This document shows positions 6,349-11,215 of a stretch of 11,215 bases of DNA, in pieces (positions within the stretch are counted from its first letter, which is position 1; each line of letters opens with the position of its first letter). The notes under the pieces are model-generated. The model worked only from the letters and a program-made list of their open reading frames with translations, made no database searches and was not told the DNA's origin. This DNA comes from SCGC-AAA076-P13 sp965656035. GTDB lineage: Bacteria; Pseudomonadota; Gammaproteobacteria; Magnimaribacterales; D2472. Where the stretch lies: the NCBI GenBank assembly GCA_965656035.1, contig CBFHIO010000032.1, positions 1 through 11,215 on the forward strand, in the 5' to 3' direction. Position numbers and translations under genes: made by a program.

Positions 6349-6519
6349 ATGACCATATTAGATCAAAAATTACTGGATATACTTGTTTGTCCGGTTTCAA
6401 AAAAACCTCTTGAGTATGACAAAGAGGCTAATGAACTAATTTCTGAAGAAGCTGGATTAGCCTATCCTGTAAAAGATGGTATACCTGTTATGCTTCCTGA
6501 TGAGGCCCGCAAACTTTAA
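6349..6519 (+). CDS. ycaR: Trm112-like (YcaR/UPF0434) small protein, 56 aa
   Basis: This short open frame starts at ATG 6349 and ends at TAA 6517-6519. It begins MTILDQKLLDILVCPVSKKP and ends with G-L-A-Y-P-V-K-D-G-I-P-V-M-L-P-D-E-A-R-K-L, the signature of the Trm112p-like/YcaR family (E. coli YcaR is 60 residues). Eukaryotic and archaeal Trm112 activate methyltransferases; the bacterial role is not well established. Only one Cys remains of the CPxC zinc-binding pair, as in the common CPV(T/S)KGPL subgroup, so zinc binding is doubtful. It is followed after 5 nt by tRNA-Arg, with which it probably shares a transcript. No ribosome-binding site is seen. Confidence 0.95.
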   Translation: MTILDQKLLDILVCPVSKKPLEYDKEANELISEEAGLAYPVKDGIPVMLPDEARKL

Positions 6520-6524
6520 TTTAA

Positions 6525-6601
6525 GCGCCCGTAGCTCAGCTGGATAGAGTACTTGGCTACGAACCAAGGGGTCGGGAGTTCGAATCTCTCCGGGCGCGCC
6601 A
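6525..6601 (+). tRNA. tRNA-Arg (anticodon ACG)
   Basis: A full 77-nt cloverleaf can be drawn by hand. The acceptor stem GCGCCCG (6525-6531) pairs with CGGGCGC (6591-6597), followed by discriminator G and an encoded CCA at 6599-6601. The D stem is GCTC/GAGT with one G-U pair, the anticodon stem is CTTGG/CCAAG with loop CTACGAA, and the T arm is GGGAG-TTCGAAT-CTCTC with one G-U pair. Anticodon ACG, with A34 normally deaminated to inosine by TadA, reads CGU, CGC and CGA. The sequence closely resembles E. coli tRNA-Arg(ICG). It lies 5 nt after the Trm112-like gene and only 4 nt from the stop codon of the convergent rhlE. Confidence 0.97.
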
Positions 6602-6605
6602 TTAT

Positions 6606-7829
6606 TTAACCCTTACGTGATTTGCTTCTTTTGTTAAATCCTTTTTTATTATGAAATCTTTTCTTTATTGGTTTATCTGTTACTGGAGCTAGATGTTCAG
6701 GCTCAAAACCTTGAATCTCTACCCTTTCTAATTTTTTATTTATCAGTTTTTCAATATCCCTTAAAAGACGAAATTCATCTGCGCTAACAAGCGTAATTGC
6801 CTCGCCCATGTTGCCACCTCTACCTGTTCTTCCAATCCTATGAACATAGTCTTTGGCAACAGTTGGAACATCAAAATTTATAACTTGTGACATTCTTTTA
6901 ATATCTATTCCTCTTGCTGCAACATCTGTTGCAACCAGAATTTGAATTTTATTATTTTTGAAAGCTTCAAGAGCTTTCATTCTATTATTTTGCGTCTTGT
7001 TTCCATGAATAGCTTTTGAATTAATATTAACATTGTCTAATTGTTTTTGAAGCCTGTCAGCACCGTGCTTAGTTCTTGTAAATACCAAAGCTTGCTCCCA
7101 TTTTTTAGTGTTTATAAGCTCGATTAGTAATTCTGCTTTTCTAGACTTATCAACTGGATGAATATAGTGATTAATATTCTCACCTGTTTCATTGTCGTTT
7201 GTAACAGAAATTTCAATAGCTTTTTTAGCTAAATTCATAGCCAATGATCTAAATGAATCTGAAAATGTTGCTGTGAACATTAAGTTTTGCCGTCTGTTAG
7301 GTAAAAGATTAGCTATCTTTTTTATATCATGAATAAATCCCATATCTAACATTTGATCGGCTTCATCGAGCACTAATATCTCAATATTATTTAGATTAAC
7401 TGATTTTTGACTATGTAAATCTAATAATCTTCCTGGGGTAGCTACCAGTATATCTATACCGCTTCTTAGCTTTAATCTTTGGTTGTGTATTCTTGCACCT
7501 CCGTAAACCGCAGTTGATTTAATGCTTAAATATTTGCTGTATGTATTAACGCTCTCTCTTACTTGAGCTGCTAGTTCTCTTGTGGGCGTTACTATTAAAG
7601 CCCGTAACTGATGTCCTTTATATTTGTATTTTGGATTGGATAATTTTGATAATATTGGCAGAACAAATGCCGCAGTTTTACCGGTTCCAGTTTGTGCAGC
7701 AGCCATTATGTCACTGTTATTTAAAACTGCTGGAATAACTTCTGCTTGAATCGGGGTTGGTTTTTTGTAATTTTGATCTTTTAATGATCTTAAAATTGGG
7801 TCTGACAAGTTCAGATCATTAAATTCCAT
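6606..7829 (-). CDS. rhlE: DEAD-box ATP-dependent RNA helicase, RhlE type
   Basis: DEAD-box helicases unwind short RNA duplexes with ATP; RhlE-type proteins act in ribosome assembly and RNA turnover in the cytoplasm. Motifs appear in order: F3 and Q28 of the Q motif (P-T-P-I-Q), A-Q-T-G-T-G-K-T at 45-52, P-T-R-E-L-A at 82-87, G-G at 110-111, T-P-G-R-L at 131-135 and D-E-A-D at 155-158. Motif III is T-A-T at 186-188 instead of S-A-T. A-R-G-I-D-I and H-R-I-G-R-T-G-R follow in the second RecA domain. The last 35-40 residues are a basic Lys/Arg/Asn-rich tail probably binding RNA. At 407 residues it is somewhat shorter than E. coli RhlE. AAGGA at 7834-7838, four bases before the ATG, is a good ribosome-binding site. 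It lies downstream of panD in the same direction, 68 nt away. Confidence 0.95.
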   Translation of the reverse strand: MEFNDLNLSDPILRSLKDQNYKKPTPIQAEVIPAVLNNSDIMAAAQTGTGKTAAFVLPILSKLSNPKYKYKGHQLRALIVTPTRELAAQVRESVNTYSKYLSIKSTAVYGGARIHNQRLKLRSGIDILVATPGRLLDLHSQKSVNLNNIEILVLDEADQMLDMGFIHDIKKIANLLPNRRQNLMFTATFSDSFRSLAMNLAKKAIEISVTNDNETGENINHYIHPVDKSRKAELLIELINTKKWEQALVFTRTKHGADRLQKQLDNVNINSKAIHGNKTQNNRMKALEAFKNNKIQILVATDVAARGIDIKRMSQVINFDVPTVAKDYVHRIGRTGRGGNMGEAITLVSADEFRLLRDIEKLINKKLERVEIQGFEPEHLAPVTDKPIKKRFHNKKGFNKRSKSRKG

Positions 7830-7865
7830 TTAATCCTTAGTAATTGATTGATGAAGGTTACAGAC

Positions 7866-7883
7866 TTGACCATGAATGGTCAA
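7866..7883. repeat. Perfect 18-bp palindrome (TTGACCAT-GA-ATGGTCAA) in the panD-rhlE gap
   Basis: TTGACCAT at 7866-7873 and ATGGTCAA at 7876-7883 are perfect inverted repeats separated by two bases. The gap between the panD stop and rhlE start is only 68 nt. No T-run follows on either strand, and a 2-nt loop is too tight for a good RNA hairpin, so it is not an ordinary terminator. The symmetric form suits an operator for a dimeric regulator of rhlE. The minus-strand half TTGACC also resembles a -35 hexamer, but the hexamer 17 bp further on is a poor -10. Function is inferred only. Confidence 0.55.
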
Positions 7884-7897
7884 CAGATTTGAGCCAA

Positions 7898-8287
7898 TTA
7901 TACTGATTGCAGCTTTTGTTGTGGAATAGAGTTTTTAATACCTGTTACATTATTTTCTTTATCAAAATAAACGAGAGTTGGTTTGTGCTTAGCTGATTCG
8001 GCTTGATCAAATTCACCATACGTACATATTATGACAATATCATTTAAAGATACTTTATGAGCTGCCGCTCCATTAACTGATAAAGTTTTTGATCCTGGCT
8101 CAGCTAGTATCAGATACGTTGAAAACCTTTCTCCATTGGTTACATTATAAACATCCACTTTTTCGTATTCCTGCATTCCTGCAGCGTCTAAGAAATCTTG
8201 ATCAACAGCACATGAACCTTCATAGTCAAGCTCAACTTGAGTGACGTTGATGCGGTGAAGCTTAGATTTAAGTAATGTTTTTAGCAT
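7898..8287 (-). CDS. panD: Aspartate 1-decarboxylase (pyruvoyl enzyme)
   Basis: PanD turns L-aspartate into beta-alanine (EC 4.1.1.11), the amine half of pantothenate. The proenzyme cleaves itself between G24 and S25 (E-G-S-C) to make the pyruvoyl group on Ser25. The other active-site residues sit at the E. coli positions: K9, R54, Y58 and N72 in N-G-A-A-A. At 129 residues it is a normal-sized small subunit-type PanD. It is 47 nt downstream of panC. There is no Shine-Dalgarno before its ATG, but a possible promoter (TTTAAA, 17 bp, TATACT) lies in the gap. The last seven or eight residues (Q-Q-K-L-Q-S-V) extend slightly past the usual end. Confidence 0.97.
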   Translation of the reverse strand: MLKTLLKSKLHRINVTQVELDYEGSCAVDQDFLDAAGMQEYEKVDVYNVTNGERFSTYLILAEPGSKTLSVNGAAAHKVSLNDIVIICTYGEFDQAESAKHKPTLVYFDKENNVTGIKNSIPQQKLQSV

Positions 8288-8297
8288 AACGATGCAA

Positions 8298-8326
8298 AGT
8301 ATAAGTAATTATTTAGGATATTTAAA
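8298..8326 (-). promoter_or_regulatory. Candidate internal promoter for panD (TTTAAA - 17 bp - TATACT)
   Basis: On the minus strand TTTAAA (8326-8321) and TATACT (8303-8298) are spaced by 17 bp. They match the sigma-70 consensus in four and five of six positions. The expected start site lies about three or four bases before the panD ATG at 8287, giving an almost leaderless message. The gap is the only one within coaBC-panBCD longer than 6 nt. Composition makes chance matches likely. Confidence 0.35.
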
Positions 8327-8334
8327 GGATATAG

Positions 8335-9147
8335 CTAGTCAATTAATATATTATCAATGAGTCTAATTCCACTGATAGATGCTGCAATAGCAACTAATAT
8401 TGGCTTCGAATTAAAGTCTCCAAGATCTTTTAAGGTCATAGGGTTACATAATGTTAAATAGTCTACATCAAACCCTTGCCATATTAACTCATCTTTATAA
8501 CTCTTAATGGTTTCATTAGATAGGATATCTAAATTATCTTTTATTAAACAAAGAGTATTATATAGTTTAGAGGCCTTTTCTCTATCGGACTTAGATAATC
8601 TATTGTTTCTAGATGACATTGCTAATCCACTTGACTCTCTAACAGTATCAACACTTATAATGTCTATAGATAAGTTATTTTCTTTAACAAAATTCTTAAT
8701 AAGGGTTAATTGTTGAAAATCTTTCTTGCCAAAAAATGATCTAGTGGGTTTAGTGATTTCAAATAACTTATTAACAATAGTCAAAACACCATCAAAATGA
8801 CCGGGTCTATTCTTTCCACAGAGATATAAGGCTGTATCGGGTGCTTTTATCTCCTTAATAGTCTTAAGTATTGAAGAATCTGGAATAAACACAGAATCAC
8901 AACCATGTTCAGATAAAAGAGCAATATCATCATCTAAAGATTTGGGATAATTATTAAAATCGCTTGCATCATTAAATTGAAGTGGGTTTATAAATATTGA
9001 GGCCGTTACATGAGAATCATAGGACCTTGCCTTATCAATTAACGCCATATGACCCTTATGTAAATTTCCCATTGTTGGCACAAAAGAAATTGACTGAATA
9101 GTATTTCTAAATTCTTTAAATTCCTGATATGCAGTAATTATTTTCAA
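8335..9147 (-). CDS. panC: Pantothenate synthetase (pantoate--beta-alanine ligase)
   Basis: PanC joins pantoate and beta-alanine with ATP through a pantoyl-adenylate (EC 6.3.2.1). It belongs to the nucleotidyltransferase superfamily. The P-T-M-G-N-L-H30-K-G-H33 motif is the HxGH site, followed by F-I-N-P-L-Q-F, the R-P-G-H-F-D-G-V stretch, G-K-K-D-F-Q-Q-L, and S-G-L-A-M-S-S-R-N, the KMSKS-like segment. At 270 residues it is slightly shorter than E. coli PanC. The start is TTG at 9147-9145, 6 nt after the panB stop; it puts the V-P-T-M-G motif at residue 23, close to the usual spacing, and the only possible Shine-Dalgarno is a weak AAGAA. The stop is TAG. Confidence 0.96.
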   Translation of the reverse strand: MKIITAYQEFKEFRNTIQSISFVPTMGNLHKGHMALIDKARSYDSHVTASIFINPLQFNDASDFNNYPKSLDDDIALLSEHGCDSVFIPDSSILKTIKEIKAPDTALYLCGKNRPGHFDGVLTIVNKLFEITKPTRSFFGKKDFQQLTLIKNFVKENNLSIDIISVDTVRESSGLAMSSRNNRLSKSDREKASKLYNTLCLIKDNLDILSNETIKSYKDELIWQGFDVDYLTLCNPMTLKDLGDFNSKPILVAIAASISGIRLIDNILID

Positions 9148-9153
9148 TATTTC

Positions 9154-9969
9154 TTAATAAAAAGTATGCTCTTCTGCAGGAAAATTTCCAGATTTAACCT
9201 CTTTAACATAGTTAGCTAAGGCTTCTTGAATTGAACTAGAATTTTCCATAAAGTTTTTTACAAATTTTGGCAGTTTATCTAAGCATGAAATACCAAGTAA
9301 ATCGTGAACAACCATTACCTGACCATCAGTTGATGATCCGGCGCCAATACCAATAACAGGGATCGATATTTCATTCATAATTAGTTTAGTCAATCCATCT
9401 GGCACACATTCAAGAAGCAACAAGGAAGCTCCAGCCTCTTCGAGAGATTTAGCTTCATTAATTATTAATTCATGTTTCTCCGGATTTCTACCTTGAACAA
9501 AGTTACCGCCAATTCTATTTATAGCCTGAGGCGTAAGCCCCATATGAGCACATACAGGTATTCCTCTGTTTGCTAACATAGATGCCATTTTAGAAATCCA
9601 CTCTCCACCTTCAATTTTTATCGAATTAGCACCAGCTTGCATAAGCCTTTTTGCATTTTCAAGACCCATGTCGTCTGTGGCATAACTCATAAATGGCATA
9701 TCCGCCATTATATGAGCACCCTTATTACCTTTAACCACACATTCTAAGTGATATACTAGCTGATCCATAGTTACCGGCAACGTGCTGTCATGACCTTGTA
9801 TGACCATACCAAGGCTATCGCCAACAAGCACAACATCTACACCTGCATCACATATTTTTGAAGTTAGTGTAGATTCATAAGATGTTAAACAGGTGAACTT
9901 TTCTCCCCTCTCTTTCATCTTTTTTAATGAAAATATTGTGGTTTGTTTCTTATCTGATTGAACTGACAT
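9154..9969 (-). CDS. panB: 3-methyl-2-oxobutanoate hydroxymethyltransferase (ketopantoate synthase)
   Basis: PanB transfers a hydroxymethyl group from 5,10-methylene-tetrahydrofolate to alpha-ketoisovalerate, giving ketopantoate (EC 2.1.2.11). It is a decameric TIM-barrel enzyme using Mg2+. Metal-site residues D51 (V-G-D-S-L-G-M) and D90 (A-D-M-P-F) are present, as are K118/E120 in I-K-I-E-G-G, C-A-H-M-G-L-T-P-Q, L-L-L-E-C-V-P with the catalytic Glu, and I-G-I-G-A-G. The length of 271 residues is typical. It begins 2 nt after the coaBC stop with no Shine-Dalgarno, so it is probably translated by coupling. Ketopantoate reductase (panE), which acts next, is not in this window; IlvC can replace it in some bacteria. 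Confidence 0.97.
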   Translation of the reverse strand: MSVQSDKKQTTIFSLKKMKERGEKFTCLTSYESTLTSKICDAGVDVVLVGDSLGMVIQGHDSTLPVTMDQLVYHLECVVKGNKGAHIMADMPFMSYATDDMGLENAKRLMQAGANSIKIEGGEWISKMASMLANRGIPVCAHMGLTPQAINRIGGNFVQGRNPEKHELIINEAKSLEEAGASLLLLECVPDGLTKLIMNEISIPVIGIGAGSSTDGQVMVVHDLLGISCLDKLPKFVKNFMENSSSIQEALANYVKEVKSGNFPAEEHTFY

Positions 9970-9971
9970 AG

Positions 9972-11171
9972 TTAAGATTTTATATTAAGAGCGATTATAT
10001 TTAATATTTCACGAGCAATTTTAATTTTTTTATCTTTTTTAAGAAAAATAGTTTCATTTTTTGTAATCACATGAACTTCATTTTCGTCAGAATCAAAACC
10101 TATAGATTTATCTGAAACATCATTTGAAATAATCATATCAAGATTTTTTGAATTCAATTTTTTATTTGCATTGTCATTTACATTTGAAGTCTCCGCTGCA
10201 AACCCAACAATATATGCTGAATTATGACGGTTAGAGACCTCAAATAATATGTCATGATTTTTTTCAAAAGCAATTTCAAGATTTTCTTCATCTTCTTTTT
10301 TAATTTTTGTATCTGAATAATTAGATGGTTTGAAATCAGCAACTGCTGCACATGAAATAAAAATATCAGATGATTCCATGCATTCAAAAACCTTATTAAG
10401 CATTTCATCTGCAGAATTAATTTTAAAAAGAGCGATTCCTTTGTTAACTGTAAGAGCTACTGGACCGCTTACTAAATTTACATTTGCGCCTTGAAGTTTT
10501 GCGGCCTCTGCGAGAGCATAACCCATTTTTCCAGAACTATTATTTGATATATACCTTACTGGGTCTATTTGTTCTCTAGTTGGACCGGCAGTAATGGTTA
10601 TAGTTTTGCCAGATAAAGGGCCTTTATGCAAATCAGATTTAATTAACTCAATTATTTTTTTAGGTTCAACAAGTCTCCCAGGTCCTACATCACCGCAAGC
10701 TTGTTCTCCCTCAGCAGGACCAATAAAATTCATTCCTCTTGATACAAGTGTTTGAAAGTTTTCTTGGGTACTTTTATCAAGCCACATTGATGTATTCATT
10801 GCAGGTGCTATGTACGAGGTTGCATTTGAAGCTAGAATTACAGACCCCATTAAGTCATCTGCTCTACCATGAGTTATCTTTGCTAAAGACTCTGCTGTAC
10901 AAGGTGCAATTAAAATAATATCTGCCCATTTAGCTAATTCTATGTGGCCCATTGCAGACTCTGCTTTTACATCTAATAACGAATCATGAATCTCATTTCC
11001 AGAAATAGCTTGAAGGGTTAAAGGAGTTATAAATTCCTTTGCGGATTCAGTCATTACAACTCTTACATCTGCTCCATCTTTTTTAAATAAGCGAATAATT
11101 TCAGCAGACTTGTATGCAGCTATACCCCCAGTTACGCATAGAAGAACATTTGTATTTGAAAAATTAAGCAT
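9972..11171 (-). CDS. coaBC: Bifunctional phosphopantothenoylcysteine decarboxylase / phosphopantothenate--cysteine ligase
   Basis: CoaBC (Dfp) joins 4'-phosphopantothenate to cysteine using CTP (CoaB, EC 6.3.2.5) and decarboxylates the product to 4'-phosphopantetheine with FMN (CoaC, EC 4.1.1.36). The CoaC domain covers about residues 1-180: T-G-G-I-A-A-Y-K flavin motif, active-site H76 in G-H-I-E-L-A, P-A-M-N-T-S-M-W at 123-130, and the substrate-recognition clamp C159-G-D-V-G-P-G-R-L-V-E-P (Leu where Met is usual). The CoaB domain starts near 188 with T-A-G-P-T-R-E-x-I-D-P-V-R and N210 in S-N-N-S-S-G-K-M-G; A-A-V-A-D-F-K-P and K-I-K-K follow. The length of 399 residues is normal. It is the first gene of the pantothenate cluster. 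AAGAAA beside the ATG is a weak ribosome-binding site. The remaining 44 nt to the window end show no gene or clear promoter. Confidence 0.97.
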   Translation of the reverse strand: MLNFSNTNVLLCVTGGIAAYKSAEIIRLFKKDGADVRVVMTESAKEFITPLTLQAISGNEIHDSLLDVKAESAMGHIELAKWADIILIAPCTAESLAKITHGRADDLMGSVILASNATSYIAPAMNTSMWLDKSTQENFQTLVSRGMNFIGPAEGEQACGDVGPGRLVEPKKIIELIKSDLHKGPLSGKTITITAGPTREQIDPVRYISNNSSGKMGYALAEAAKLQGANVNLVSGPVALTVNKGIALFKINSADEMLNKVFECMESSDIFISCAAVADFKPSNYSDTKIKKEDEENLEIAFEKNHDILFEVSNRHNSAYIVGFAAETSNVNDNANKKLNSKNLDMIISNDVSDKSIGFDSDENEVHVITKNETIFLKKDKKIKIAREILNIIALNIKS

Positions 11172-11215
11172 TTTCTTAACTATTCAGAATTAATTATTGA
11201 ATGATACCAATTACG

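Noticed and set aside
10178..10408. Minus-strand open frame inside coaBC in a different frame
   Set aside because: It lies within the CoaB domain coding sequence, has a Leu/Ile/Lys-rich translation typical of AT-rich shadows and has no start signal.
11172..11215. A short inverted repeat (ATTCA/TGAAT) upstream of coaBC as an operator
   Set aside because: Five-base halves in AT-rich sequence are expected by chance and the region is cut by the window end.

Overview
The window looks like a piece of a small, streamlined, AT-rich gammaproteobacterial genome, most likely a free-living marine lineage of the SAR86 kind. This is inferred from gene content and composition, not from a database search. 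RNase T is essentially restricted to Gammaproteobacteria. The MetG with a fused C-terminal tRNA-binding domain, the divergent mrp/metG start, metG followed by an rnfB-like gene, the Trm112/YcaR-type small protein and the ACG-anticodon tRNA-Arg all fit that group. Coding density is extreme: several genes overlap by one to four bases, most other gaps are under 10 nt, and the largest gap is 80 nt. No convincing rho-independent terminator was found.

Layout. Positions 1-130 are a perfect 50-bp inverted repeat around a 30-nt centre. The centre encodes, on the minus strand, the P-loop of the divergently transcribed Mrp (ApbC) ATPase, so this end looks like a fold-back junction rather than native sequence. 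From 140 to 4399 there is a plus-strand run: metG, a TrxR-like ferredoxin-NADP+ reductase, a soluble RnfB-like iron-sulfur protein and rnt. It meets a minus-strand run (cofE, pdxJ, grxD, read right to left) with both stop codons inside one TTAA at 4396-4399. A short plus-strand unit (a 56-residue Trm112-like gene and tRNA-Arg) occupies 6349-6601. From 6606 to 11171 everything is on the minus strand: coaBC, panB, panC, panD, then the DEAD-box helicase gene rhlE.

Function. coaBC-panBCD covers ketopantoate formation (PanB), beta-alanine formation (PanD), pantothenate synthesis (PanC) and phosphopantothenate to phosphopantetheine (CoaBC). Only ketopantoate reductase and pantothenate kinase are missing from this part of CoA synthesis. 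pdxJ supports de novo vitamin B6 synthesis. The reductase and RnfB-like protein suggest a soluble ferredoxin/NADPH electron-transfer module. cofE, the F420-0:gamma-glutamyl ligase, is the most unexpected gene for such a bacterium.

No clearly new multi-gene defence or mobile system is visible. The points that most deserve a second look are the terminal inverted repeat, the cofE gene, the Bacteroidota-like PdxJ, the FNR/RnfB pair, and several start codons sitting directly behind -10-like boxes.
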